64,000 nt of DNA. Source: Novosphingobium sp. (GTDB taxonomy: Bacteria; Pseudomonadota; Alphaproteobacteria; Sphingomonadales; Sphingomonadaceae). The position numbers and the translations under genes are program-made. The notes below the pieces were generated by a model that searched no databases, had not been told where the DNA came from, and worked only from the letters and a program-made list of their open reading frames with translations. Below are positions 55,090-63,901 of this stretch, one piece after another. The first letter of the stretch is position 1; the number at the start of each line of letters is the position of its first letter. Location of the stretch: positions 180,037-244,036 of the forward strand of contig NZ_JAPZQX010000007.1 in NCBI RefSeq assembly GCF_027531025.1. Reading direction: 5' to 3'.

Positions 55090-56580
55090 ATGGCGCTTGG
55101 GCCTCGCCTCGACTTACGCCAGTCCCAATCGCTGGTGATGACTCCCCAGCTGCAGCAGGCGATCAAGCTGCTGGCGCTGTCCAACCTCGAAATCGAGGCC
55201 TTCATCGGCGAGGCGCTGGACGCCAATCCCTTGCTCGAGATCGGCGAGGCCGCACCCGCCGCGCCCGAAACAATCGACCTGCCGGATGAGGCACGGCGCA
55301 CCACGCTGGAAAGCTCGCCGGTCGATCAGCTGGTCTCCGAAGGCCGGGCAGACGATGACCGGCCGCTCGATATCGATGCCACCGCGCTCGACCGGGATCG
55401 CGATACCGGCGATGGCGAATGGGGCTCGGCGCTGCGGATCGGCCCGGCGGGCGAGGACGGGCCGGACATCGACGAGCGCGGCGAGAGTGACAAGGACCTC
55501 GCCACCCACCTCCACGACCAGCTCGGCGCTCAGTCCCGCGATCCTCGCCTCGCCGCGATTGCCCGTTACCTGATCGACCAGCTGGACGAGGCCGGCTATC
55601 TGCCCGTCACCCTGCGCGAAGTGGCGAGCGAGCTGGGTGTGGCCCTGGCCGAGGCGGAAGCGGCGCTGGCGCTGGTCCAGTCGCTTGATCCCAGCGGAGT
55701 GGGCGCTCGCTCGCTGGGCGAATGCCTGGCGCTCCAGGCGATCGAGGCCGATCGCCACGATCCCTGCATGGCCCGCCTGCTCGAAAACCTCGATCTCCTC
55801 GCGCGCGGCGAGATTCCCCGGCTCAAGCGGATGTGCGGGGTCGATGACGAGGACTTTGCCGAAATGCTGGCCGAGCTGCGCGGCTATGACCCCAAGCCCG
55901 GCCTGCGCTTCAATCGCGGCGGGGGCGAGGCGGTGGTGCCCGATATCCTGCTGGTGCCGCGCGCTGATGGCGGCTGGGACATCAGCCTCAACCAGGCGAC
56001 CCTGCCGCGGCTGATCGTCAATCGCGGCTATTATGTCGAGCTGCGCGGGACCTGCGAGGACAAGACCTCGCGTGGCTGGCTTTCGGAAAAGCTGGCCGAT
56101 GCCAACTGGCTGATCAAGGCGCTCGACCAGCGGCAGAAGACGATCCTGAAAGTGGCGAGCGAGATCGTGACGCAGCAGGACGGGTTCTTCCGCCACGGTG
56201 TCTCGCACCTCCGCCCGCTGACCCTGCGCGCCGTGGCCGAGACGATCGGCATGCACGAATCGACCGTCAGCCGCGTCACCTCGAACAAGTACCTGCATTG
56301 CCCGCGCGGCACCTTCGAGCTGAAGTACTTCTTTACTTCGGGCGTCGGCGCGGTCGATGGCGAGGGCGGGGCCTCGGCCGAGGCGGTCAAGGCGGCGATC
56401 AAGGCGCTGATCGATGCCGAGGATCCCAAGGCGATCCTGTCCGACGATACCCTGGTCGACCTGCTCAAGGCCAAGGGCTTCGACCTCGCCCGCCGCACGG
56501 TCGCCAAGTACCGCGAGGCGATCGGGTTGGGTTCTTCAGTCCAGCGCCGCCGACAAAAGGCACTGGCGGGGATGCGCTGA
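55090..56580 (+). CDS. rpoN: RNA polymerase sigma-54 factor
   Basis: Sigma factor for -24/-12 promoters, needs an enhancer-binding ATPase. A 496-residue protein with the N-terminal region I LDLRQSQSLVMTPQLQQAI and LLALSNLEIEAFIGEALDAN, an acidic region II, the core-binding and HTH region, and the RpoN box RRTVAKYREAIGLGSSVQRR near the C-terminus. Full length. The 14-bp gap after lptB suggests one transcript. No enhancer-binding protein is present. Confidence 0.96.
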   Translation: MALGPRLDLRQSQSLVMTPQLQQAIKLLALSNLEIEAFIGEALDANPLLEIGEAAPAAPETIDLPDEARRTTLESSPVDQLVSEGRADDDRPLDIDATALDRDRDTGDGEWGSALRIGPAGEDGPDIDERGESDKDLATHLHDQLGAQSRDPRLAAIARYLIDQLDEAGYLPVTLREVASELGVALAEAEAALALVQSLDPSGVGARSLGECLALQAIEADRHDPCMARLLENLDLLARGEIPRLKRMCGVDDEDFAEMLAELRGYDPKPGLRFNRGGGEAVVPDILLVPRADGGWDISLNQATLPRLIVNRGYYVELRGTCEDKTSRGWLSEKLADANWLIKALDQRQKTILKVASEIVTQQDGFFRHGVSHLRPLTLRAVAETIGMHESTVSRVTSNKYLHCPRGTFELKYFFTSGVGAVDGEGGASAEAVKAAIKALIDAEDPKAILSDDTLVDLLKAKGFDLARRTVAKYREAIGLGSSVQRRRQKALAGMR

Positions 56581-56623
56581 GGCGCTAGTGTCGCGCCCCA
56601 GAACGATGGGGAGATTCCACGAC

Positions 56624-58654
56624 ATGAACTTGCGCCTCCTGGCCGCTGCCGCCCTGGCGACCACTTTCCTGGCCCACCCGGCCCTGGCCCAGACCCAGGA
56701 ATACCGGGTGCTGACCCAGAACCGCGATATCGGCCACCTCAAGCTTGACCGGCAGGGCCAGACCATCGCCGTCGATTACGATTTCAAGCAGAACGGGCGC
56801 GGGCCGACGATCAAGGAGCAGGTCACGCTCGACAAGGATGGCGCGCCGGTCAGCTGGACGATCACCGGCCGGACCACCTTTGGCAATGCGGTGAACGAAA
56901 GCTTCAAGCGCACGGCGACGCAGGTCAGCTGGCGCGACCTCTCCGGTCCCGGCTCGCTGAAGGGCAAGGACCTGCCGAAGTACTATGCCGCGCAGAACGG
57001 TTCGCCGCTCGATGTCGCGCTGCTGGCCAAGGCGCTGCTGGCCGATGCCGACCGCACCATGCCGGTCGCCCCCGGCGGCACCGCGCGGCTGACCGAGCGC
57101 GCCCGCAACAGCTTCGATGGCCCCGACGGCAAGCTGGAAGTCATCACCTATGAACTGTCCGGCCTGTCGCTCAACCCGACCTACATCACGCTCGATGCCA
57201 AGGGCGATCTGTTTGCCCTGGCCACGGCCGGGTTCCTGATTGCCCGCAAGGGTTACGAGCGCGTGGCGGATGAGCCGCTGCGCAAGCTCTCCGAAAAGCT
57301 CGCCTCTGACCGGTTCGCCCAGCTCCAGGCTGAAAACGCGAAGAAGTTTGCGGGGCCAGTGCGGATCCGCAACGTTCGCGTGTTCGATCCCAGGGCCAAG
57401 GCACTCTCTGCGCTGAGCGACGTGGTCGTCTCGGGCAGCCGGATTTCCGGCGTGGTCCCGGCCGGCAGCCCGGCCACCCCCGGCGAAACGGCGATCGAGG
57501 GCGAGGGCGGCACGCTGGTACCGGGCCTGTTCGAAATGCACGGCCACATGGGCCAGGAAGATGCCCTGATGAACGTGTTGGCGGGCATCACCACGGTCCG
57601 CGACATGGGCAACCGCAACGACGTGCTCGACATCCTGGTTGACCGGATCGGCAAGGGCGAGGTCGCGGGCCCGCGGATCGTCCGCTCCGGCTTCATCGAG
57701 GGCAAGAGCCCGTTCAGTTCGGCTACCGGCAAGCTGGTGGCGAGCGAGGCCGAGGCGATCGAGGCGGTGCGCTGGTACGCCGCGCGCGGCTATAACCAGG
57801 CCAAGCTCTACAACTCGATGGACCCCAAGTGGGCACCCGCCGTGGTGGGCGAGGCCAAGCGGCTGGGCCTGCGCGTCTCGGGTCACGTCCCGGCCTTTTC
57901 CAGCGCCGACGAGATGATCGCTGCCGGGTTTGACGAGATCACCCACGTCAACCAGCTGATGCTGGGCTGGGTGCTCAATCCGGGTGAGGATACCCGCACC
58001 CTGTTCCGCTTCACCGCCCAGGCGCGGTTCCCGGCGCTCGACCTTAAATCGGACAAGGTGACCAAGACGCTCGATGCCATGGCGGCGAAGAACGTCTCGC
58101 ACGAGCCGACCATCGCGATCCACGAACTGGGCCTCACCGCGCTCGACGGCGTGCCCAACCCTGGCGCGGTCGATTACATCACCCACATGCCCCCGGCCGA
58201 GCAGCGGCAGCTGAAGCAGGCGCTGTTCGGGGCCGATACGCCCAAGCAGCGCGCCGACTACATCGCCGCTTTCGCCAAGATCAAGGAAACCCTGGCCGAG
58301 ATGCACCGGCGCGGGATCATGCTGATCCCCGGCACCGACCTGGGCGGCGGGTTCACTTATCACCGCGAGCTGGAACTGTTCGGCCAGCTGGGGATGACCC
58401 CGGCCGACGTGCTGACCCGCGCCACGCTGGATATGGCGCGCTATCTGGGCCAGGACCAGGCGCTGGGTAGCATCGAGCGCGGCAAGTTGGCCGATTTCTT
58501 CCTGGTGCCGGGCGATCCGACCAAGGACCTGAAGGCGATCAAGACCATTCGCATGGTCGCGCGTGGGGGCACGGTCTACTTCCCGGACGAGGTCTATACC
58601 AAGCTGGGCATCAAGCCGTTTTCCACCCCGCCAAAGGTCGAGGCGGCGAAATGA
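56624..58654 (+). CDS. Secreted amidohydrolase
   Basis: A 676-residue exported enzyme. A signal peptide (LLAAAALATTFLAHPALAQ) is followed by about 230 residues of beta-rich domain with no motif I can name. The amidohydrolase barrel then has FEMHGHMGQEDALMN (HxH), VSGHVPAF, EITHVNQLM, and the catalytic Asp in LIPGTDLGGGF. The extra N-domain is unusual for this class. It probably hydrolyses a cyclic amide or peptide-like bond in the periplasm. The 58651 gene overlaps it by ATGA. Confidence 0.85.
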   Translation: MNLRLLAAAALATTFLAHPALAQTQEYRVLTQNRDIGHLKLDRQGQTIAVDYDFKQNGRGPTIKEQVTLDKDGAPVSWTITGRTTFGNAVNESFKRTATQVSWRDLSGPGSLKGKDLPKYYAAQNGSPLDVALLAKALLADADRTMPVAPGGTARLTERARNSFDGPDGKLEVITYELSGLSLNPTYITLDAKGDLFALATAGFLIARKGYERVADEPLRKLSEKLASDRFAQLQAENAKKFAGPVRIRNVRVFDPRAKALSALSDVVVSGSRISGVVPAGSPATPGETAIEGEGGTLVPGLFEMHGHMGQEDALMNVLAGITTVRDMGNRNDVLDILVDRIGKGEVAGPRIVRSGFIEGKSPFSSATGKLVASEAEAIEAVRWYAARGYNQAKLYNSMDPKWAPAVVGEAKRLGLRVSGHVPAFSSADEMIAAGFDEITHVNQLMLGWVLNPGEDTRTLFRFTAQARFPALDLKSDKVTKTLDAMAAKNVSHEPTIAIHELGLTALDGVPNPGAVDYITHMPPAEQRQLKQALFGADTPKQRADYIAAFAKIKETLAEMHRRGIMLIPGTDLGGGFTYHRELELFGQLGMTPADVLTRATLDMARYLGQDQALGSIERGKLADFFLVPGDPTKDLKAIKTIRMVARGGTVYFPDEVYTKLGIKPFSTPPKVEAAK

Positions 58655-59268
58655 GCGGCTGGGCGATCTGGGGCGGGGCGCTCGGGCTCTATGTGCTGTT
58701 CCGGCTGTGGTACGACAACTGGCGCGGACCGCTGACCAAGGCCGAGATCGAGGCCTTTATCGAGCAGGTTCACGGCAAGTACACCGGCGGCAACGAAAGC
58801 GGCGTGTTGCGCAGCTTTCTGGAGGCGGACGACGGCAAGGAATTCGTCATGCTCAACCTCGTCAAGATCGAGGAGGGCATGGTCACCGATCCCGCCACCG
58901 GCCAGCCGATCGCGGGCCGCGCGGCGATGCGGCGCTATTCCGATCCCTTCGTCCGCCGCCTCATCGCCAATGGCGGCCATCCCGGCATGGTCGGGCGCAA
59001 GGTGGGGCCCTATGTCGATGCCTGGAACGTCGAGGGCGATCCGGGCTGGTCGATCTTCGGGCTGATGCGTTACCGCAGCCGCCGCGATCTGATCCGGATG
59101 GTCGCGGACCCGCGCTTTGCCGAACACCACGCCTACAAGGCGCTGGGCATTCCGGTCACTTTCAGCTTCCCGACCCAGCGCGAGCTGTCGGTCTACATGG
59201 GGCCGCGGGTCTGGGTGGCGCTGGTCCTCGCGCTGGTGGCGGCACTCACGCAGCTGGCGTTGGGCTAA
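58651..59268 (+). CDS. Hypothetical membrane-associated protein
   Basis: A 205-residue protein with an N-terminal membrane helix (WAIWGGALGLYVLFRLWYD), a soluble domain with DDGKEFVMLNLVKIEEGMV, and a C-terminal membrane helix (VALVLALVAALTQLAL). Translation is coupled to the amidohydrolase by ATGA at 58651-58654. The middle part resembles dimeric alpha-beta-barrel proteins, but not surely. No function assigned. The stop shares CTAA with the convergent gene. Confidence 0.65.
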   Translation: MSGWAIWGGALGLYVLFRLWYDNWRGPLTKAEIEAFIEQVHGKYTGGNESGVLRSFLEADDGKEFVMLNLVKIEEGMVTDPATGQPIAGRAAMRRYSDPFVRRLIANGGHPGMVGRKVGPYVDAWNVEGDPGWSIFGLMRYRSRRDLIRMVADPRFAEHHAYKALGIPVTFSFPTQRELSVYMGPRVWVALVLALVAALTQLALG

Positions 59269-60590
59269 CGCGCAATCGGTTGCCATAGCCGCAGGCGGGC
59301 CGACAGGTCCCAGACCCCGATTTCCCGGCAGGTCAGCTTGTCGCGCGCGCACCAGTCGCTGGCCCGCTTGCGGGCGTTTTCAGCACTGACGCCATATTCG
59401 TAAAGCGTGCCTCCGGCCTGATCGATGAAGGCGGCCATGAACGGCCCAAGGCCGTGATTGCTCGTTCCGCCAGTATCGATCGCGCAGGCGATCGCACCAC
59501 TTGCGCGACATTGGGCCAGGGCAGCTGCATCGGCCTCGGTCGGTTGGGCATGGCCAGCGCTGATCGCGATGCCATCAGGCCCCCTGGTGGCGCGGGCCAC
59601 GGCAGCAAAGCCCCGCAGCGGCTGCGCGACTTTGACCAGGTCGATCACCTTCACGCCCGAACCCGATGTGTCGATGGTGCCTACCAGCGCGCAGCCATCG
59701 ACATCCTTCCAGCAGATCCGCTCGACCCGTTCATGCGGATCGCCCGCCGGCGGCAAGGGCACCACCTGCACCCGGCCGACGCCGGTATAGACCAGGCCGA
59801 GCGGCCCCGCGGCGCTGCCCAGCAGGCCCTTGCACTTGCCCCCGGTCTGGCGCTCGCATTCGGCGACCGCCTGCCGGTTGGCCGCGGCAAAGCCATTGCC
59901 GCCCAGCGCCAGCCAGTTCTTGCCGGTCCAGGGTTCCGCAACCTTTTCGGCCGGTACCGCAACCGCGGCTACCCGGTGGCGCTGCACCGGGCCTTCGGGC
60001 AGCCAGGTTGCCGAGAAATCCCGCTCGGGCGGCGTGCCCGGCGGGATCAGGATGGGATTGAAGGTCCGCACGATCCGGCAATCGAACGAGTACTTCTGGC
60101 AGCGTTCCAGCGCTTCGGCCTTGGCGGCATCGGGCGAGCCGACCTGGGTGCCGCCGAACAGGATCCCGCTCTCGTCCCTGGCCATGGCGACGTAGACCTC
60201 GTCGGTGCCGCCCACCCAGCTGCATTCGGAGCCCATCGCCTCCTCGCAGGCCTTGCTGACCAGGTCCTGGGCGGCCTGCGCGCTGCGCTGGCCGGCGGTC
60301 GCCCAGATCGCGCTGCTATCCCAGTGAAAGGCGGCGGCCATATAGGCCTTGACCGGTGGCGGCCCCATCCGCCGTGGCGGGCTGGCGGACGAACCGGAGT
60401 TGCCGCCGCCACCCGAATCTTGCGGGGCTGGTCCCATCGGCGCGCAACCGACCCAGCCGCCCGTGCCCCCGCCGATCGGGAAATGGCCGGGCGGGCAATT
60501 CCCCTCGGCGCGCGCCGGGGTAGCCGGGGCCAGGGCGAGCCACAGGCCCAGCGCGGCCAGGAAGAGAAGCGGTAACGGTGGCTTGAACAT
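59265..60590 (-). CDS. Exported protein with repeated DUF4189-like segments
   Basis: A 441-residue exported protein. Signal: PLPLLFLAALGLWLALAPA. The mature part has a Pro/Gly-rich linker, then three related segments (starting near VKAYMAAAFHW, KNWLALGGNGF and RGFAAVARATR), each with a pair of Cys about 10 residues apart, such as CEEAMGSEC, CERQTGGKC and CRASGAIAC. This is the DUF4189 pattern, repeated. Function unknown; Cys pairs suggest an oxidising compartment. Confidence 0.7.
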   Translation of the reverse strand: MFKPPLPLLFLAALGLWLALAPATPARAEGNCPPGHFPIGGGTGGWVGCAPMGPAPQDSGGGGNSGSSASPPRRMGPPPVKAYMAAAFHWDSSAIWATAGQRSAQAAQDLVSKACEEAMGSECSWVGGTDEVYVAMARDESGILFGGTQVGSPDAAKAEALERCQKYSFDCRIVRTFNPILIPPGTPPERDFSATWLPEGPVQRHRVAAVAVPAEKVAEPWTGKNWLALGGNGFAAANRQAVAECERQTGGKCKGLLGSAAGPLGLVYTGVGRVQVVPLPPAGDPHERVERICWKDVDGCALVGTIDTSGSGVKVIDLVKVAQPLRGFAAVARATRGPDGIAISAGHAQPTEADAAALAQCRASGAIACAIDTGGTSNHGLGPFMAAFIDQAGGTLYEYGVSAENARKRASDWCARDKLTCREIGVWDLSARLRLWQPIAR

Positions 60591-60728
60591 CGGCGAAGAC
60601 CCTGATGCGATCGATGCGACCGTGCTGGCCGAACAGGCCTGAACGGCGTCTTGCCGATTGTGCGATCCGGGCCGGAAAGGGGTGCCTCCCGGCGTACCGG
60701 TACATCGGCGGCCCGAACGCCGGATCGG

Positions 60729-61376
60729 TCAGCCCTGCAGTCGCACCGCCCGGTTGCGCCAGTTCTCGGCCAGCAGCGGCTCGTCCGCCAGGGCACGCAA
60801 GGCCGCAGGATCGGCGCGGTGGCCGCCGCCGACCAGCAGGGTGAAGACCCGCGCGACGGTCCAGTCCGGGCAGGGGCGCTCGACCATTTCCAGCGCATCA
60901 CCAGCGCGAGCTCGGCCCGGCTCGATCACCCGGTAATACCAGCCGGACCGGCCGGTGCGGATCACTGCGGCCGACAGGCCCTTGTGGCCAAAGCGCTGAT
61001 CCAGCTTCCAGCACGGCTGGCGCCCCTGGCTGATCTCGATCAGCGCGGTGCCCAGCCGATACCGGTCACCGATGCAGGCCGCATCCTCGGTGAGCCCCAG
61101 GGTGGAGACATTCTCGCCAAAAGCGCCTTCGCCGCGCAGCAAGGGATGATCGCCCAGTTCATCAGGCCAGGCCGCGTAGTGATCGTGGGGGTAATGATGG
61201 ATCGCTTTGTCCGGCCCGCCGTGAACGGTCAGGTCGGCCTGCTCGTCACCCGAAAGGCCGAGCGGGCCGATGGCGACCGGCTGGTCGGTCGGTGCCTTGG
61301 CAATTGCGCTCTGCGTGCCATCGTCACGAAAGGGCCGGGCCGAGCCGAGGTTGAGCGAGCGGACTGTCCATTGCAT
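60729..61376 (-). CDS. MOSC domain protein (YiiM-like)
   Basis: A 215-residue MOSC protein: LSGDEQADLTVHGGPDKAIH, YPHDHYAAWP, GEGAFGENVS and the conserved Cys in GRQPCWKLDQRFG. These match YiiM-type MOSC proteins, which use molybdenum cofactor to reduce N-hydroxylated compounds such as 6-N-hydroxylaminopurine. The Moco-dependent activity is inferred from family. The start at 61376 (MQWTVRSLNLG) fits. Confidence 0.87.
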   Translation of the reverse strand: MQWTVRSLNLGSARPFRDDGTQSAIAKAPTDQPVAIGPLGLSGDEQADLTVHGGPDKAIHHYPHDHYAAWPDELGDHPLLRGEGAFGENVSTLGLTEDAACIGDRYRLGTALIEISQGRQPCWKLDQRFGHKGLSAAVIRTGRSGWYYRVIEPGRARAGDALEMVERPCPDWTVARVFTLLVGGGHRADPAALRALADEPLLAENWRNRAVRLQG

Positions 61377-61400
61377 CGCCGCGCCTTAGCAACCGTGCGC

Positions 61401-62009
61401 TCAGGCTTCCAGTTCGACATCCCAGTAAAGCCAGTCCCGCCAGGTTTCGTGCAGGTAATTGGGCGGAAAGGCGCGGCCGCGTTCCTGGAGGTGCCACGAG
61501 GTTGGCCGGATCGGCTGGACCAGCAGCGGCATGTGCGCCTGCCGCGGGGTGCGGCCGCCCTTCTTGAGGTTGCAGGGCGAACAGGCGGTGGCGACGTTCT
61601 CCCAGCTGGTCCGCCCGCCGAGGCGCCGCGGCACCACGTGATCGAAGGTCAGGTTATGCGGGCTGCCGCAATACTGGCAGGTGAACCGATCGCGCAGGAA
61701 CAGGTTGAAGCGGGTGAAGGCCGGAAACTCGCTGGGTTTCACATATTGCCGCAGCGCGATCACGCTGGGGATCGGCATGGTCCAGCTGGGCGAATGGACC
61801 TCGCGCGCATAGCTGGCGACGATATCGACCCGTTCGAGGAACACCGCCTTGATCGCGGTTTGCCAGGGCCAGAGGCTGAGCGGGTAATAGCTGAGCGGGG
61901 TGTAATCGGCGTTGAGCACCAGCGCAGGGCAATCGGACAGACTGCGGGAGGGATCCCCCTCGGCGCTGCGGAACCGGGCCGCGCGCTCGATCAGCTCGGC
62001 CTGAAGCAT
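61401..62009 (-). CDS. HNH endonuclease
   Basis: A 202-residue protein with RFTCQYCGSPHNLTFDHVVP, then RLGGRTSWENVATACSPCNL, a four-Cys HNH (zinc-stabilised ββα-metal) fold. The N-terminal half has VLNADYTPLSYYPLSLWPWQ, typical of the stand-alone bacterial HNH group. ATG 62009 follows GGGAGG. It is not next to restriction or phage genes, so a housekeeping repair or nicking role is possible but unknown. Confidence 0.88.
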   Translation of the reverse strand: MLQAELIERAARFRSAEGDPSRSLSDCPALVLNADYTPLSYYPLSLWPWQTAIKAVFLERVDIVASYAREVHSPSWTMPIPSVIALRQYVKPSEFPAFTRFNLFLRDRFTCQYCGSPHNLTFDHVVPRRLGGRTSWENVATACSPCNLKKGGRTPRQAHMPLLVQPIRPTSWHLQERGRAFPPNYLHETWRDWLYWDVELEA

Positions 62010-62129
62010 GGCCTCCCGTAACCGGGCATGATTGCGGTGGTGTGACAGCCCATGGCCGCAAGTGAGCATGGCGCGCTTTGGCCCGTCAAGCCTTGCGCCG
62101 TGGCACAATCCACAGGCAAGAAGGCGGGC

Positions 62130-63011
62130 GTGAGCACCCAAGCAGCCTTGGCCAGTCCCGTCACCCGCTTTGCCCCCAGCCCCAACGGGCTGCTGCACCT
62201 GGGCCATGCCTATGCCGCCGTGGCGGCGCATGACCTGGCGCGGGCGCGGGGTGGGCGGTTCCTGTTGCGGATCGAGGATATCGACGGCACGCGCAGCCGG
62301 GCCGAACTGGTGCCGGAAATCCTGGCCGATCTCGCATGGCTGGGGTTGCAGTGGGATGGGCCGGTAGTGTTCCAGTCTGCCCGGCTCGCCAGCTTTGCGG
62401 CGGCGGGGGAGCGGCTGAAGGAACTGGGCCTGCTTTATCCCTGCCAGTGCACCCGGGCCGAAGTGGCGGCGGCGGCGCGTGGCGCTGGCCCGGACGGGCT
62501 GGTCTATCCCGGCACCTGCCGGGGGCGGGATGTTTCGCCCGAAGGGGCGGCCTGGCGGATCGACATGGCCAAGGCAGTGGCGCTGGCCGGGCCGCTTGAA
62601 TGGCTGGATGAACTGGCCGGGCCGCAGGTGGCCGATCCCGCGCCCTTCGGCGACGTGGTGCTGCTGCGCAAGGAAGCCCCGGCCAGCTATCACCTCGCCG
62701 CCACGCTCGACGATGCGGCCGACGGGGTGACGCTGGTCACGCGCGGGCAGGACCTGTTTGCCGCGAGCCACGTGCACCGCCTGCTCCAGGCGCTGCTCGG
62801 CCTGCCCGTGCCGGTCTGGCATCATCACCCGCTGGTTTGTGAGGCGGATGGCCAAGGACACTGGCACAAGCTCGCCAAGCGGCGCGGTTCGGCCGCGCTG
62901 GCCGACCTGCGCCGCGCCGGTGAAGACGGGCGGGCGCTGGCCGAAGCCTTGCGCATGGGCCAAATCCCTACTGGCCTTTCGCTGGGGCCGGGCGTAGGAA
63001 CGGCGCCATGA
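62130..63011 (+). CDS. gluQ: Glutamyl-Q tRNA(Asp) synthetase
   Basis: Attaches glutamate to queuosine in tRNA-Asp. A 293-residue class I aminoacyl-tRNA synthetase catalytic domain: VTRFAPSPNGLLHLGHAYAA (HIGH motif), the zinc pair in YPCQCTRAEV and TCRG, and HKLAKRRGS as the KMSKS. No anticodon domain, as in GluQ-RS. The GTG at 62130 is used; the frame upstream lacks family similarity. The overlap with the next gene is ATGA. Confidence 0.93.
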   Translation: MSTQAALASPVTRFAPSPNGLLHLGHAYAAVAAHDLARARGGRFLLRIEDIDGTRSRAELVPEILADLAWLGLQWDGPVVFQSARLASFAAAGERLKELGLLYPCQCTRAEVAAAARGAGPDGLVYPGTCRGRDVSPEGAAWRIDMAKAVALAGPLEWLDELAGPQVADPAPFGDVVLLRKEAPASYHLAATLDDAADGVTLVTRGQDLFAASHVHRLLQALLGLPVPVWHHHPLVCEADGQGHWHKLAKRRGSAALADLRRAGEDGRALAEALRMGQIPTGLSLGPGVGTAP

Positions 63012-63238
63012 ACTGGTTCCTTGCTATCGTCATCGCCGTGCTCATGGTGCTGACCCTCGTCACCCTGGTCCGCGGCATCATCGCCTTCATGGCTTCGACC
63101 AAGGCCGATCTCGAACGGCCCGAAGGCAGCGGCCCCAGCGAGATGCAGCTGCGCCAGAACACGCTGATGTTCCGCCGGGTGTTCTACCAGGCGGCGGCGA
63201 TCGTGGTCGTCGCGATCCTGCTCTTCGCCAACCGCTGA
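63008..63238 (+). CDS. HIG1 domain membrane protein
   Basis: A 76-residue protein with two membrane helices (FLAIVIAVLMVLTLVTLVRG and YQAAAIVVVAILLFA) and the connecting MQLRQNTLMFRRVFYQ, the HIG1 signature QxRQNxxM. HIG1 proteins bind cytochrome oxidase in mitochondria and bacteria and are linked to low oxygen. ATG overlaps the gluQ stop by ATGA. A role at the respiratory chain is inferred by family. Confidence 0.85.
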   Translation: MNWFLAIVIAVLMVLTLVTLVRGIIAFMASTKADLERPEGSGPSEMQLRQNTLMFRRVFYQAAAIVVVAILLFANR

Positions 63239-63257
63239 CGGCGGGGCGGACCCAAGC

Positions 63258-63830
63258 GTGGTCAAGCTCAACAAGATCTACACCCGCACCGGCGACGATG
63301 GCACTACTGGCCTGGTCGATGGCAGCCGCCGCGCCAAGCATGACGCGCGGATGGAAGCGATCGGCGCGGTGGACGAAGCGAACAGCGCCCTGGGGCTGCT
63401 GGCGGTGTCACTGGATCCCACCGGTTCGCCCGCCAGTGTCGTGGCCAGGATCCTGAACGACCTGTTCGACCTGGGGGCTGACCTTGCCACGCCGGGGGAC
63501 GATTTCACGCCGTCCGAAATGGTCCTGCGGATCGTCCCGGCCCAGGCCGAATGGCTCGAAGCCGCGATTGATGGGCTCAATGAACATCTCGCGCCGCTGA
63601 CCAGCTTCATCCTGCCCGGCGGCAGCGAGGCCGCGGCCCGCGCCCACATCGCCCGCGCCGCCGTCCGCCGCGCCGAACGGGCTGCCACGGCCCTGGCAGC
63701 GGTCGAACCGGTCAATCCGGCGGCGCTGGCCTATCTCAACCGGCTGTCGGACTATCTCTTCGTCCTGGCCCGGGCGCTCAATGCTGCCGGGGCAGGCGAT
63801 GTGCTGTGGGTTCCCGGCCAAAATCGCTGA
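63258..63830 (+). CDS. Cob(I)alamin adenosyltransferase, PduO type
   Basis: Transfers the adenosyl group of ATP to cob(I)alamin. A 190-residue helical-bundle protein with the ATP site KIYTRTGDDGTTGLVDGS at the N-terminus, and HIARAAVRRAERAATAL with conserved Arg residues. PduO-type rather than CobA-type by fold. GTG start at 63258. It likely supplies adenosylcobalamin for a mutase or diol dehydratase elsewhere. 20 bp after the HIG1 gene, so maybe one transcript. Confidence 0.92.
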   Translation: MVKLNKIYTRTGDDGTTGLVDGSRRAKHDARMEAIGAVDEANSALGLLAVSLDPTGSPASVVARILNDLFDLGADLATPGDDFTPSEMVLRIVPAQAEWLEAAIDGLNEHLAPLTSFILPGGSEAAARAHIARAAVRRAERAATALAAVEPVNPAALAYLNRLSDYLFVLARALNAAGAGDVLWVPGQNR

Positions 63831-63901
63831 ATTTCGACTGGTAAAGGCGCTCCGCCGCAGCTAGGCAGCGCCCCTTGCTGCACTTGCGAAGGGATGGATT
63901 G

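Noticed and set aside
62052..62129. Longer N-terminus for gluQ from the ATG at 62052
   Set aside because: The added residues do not resemble GluQ-RS; the family starts near the GTG at 62130.
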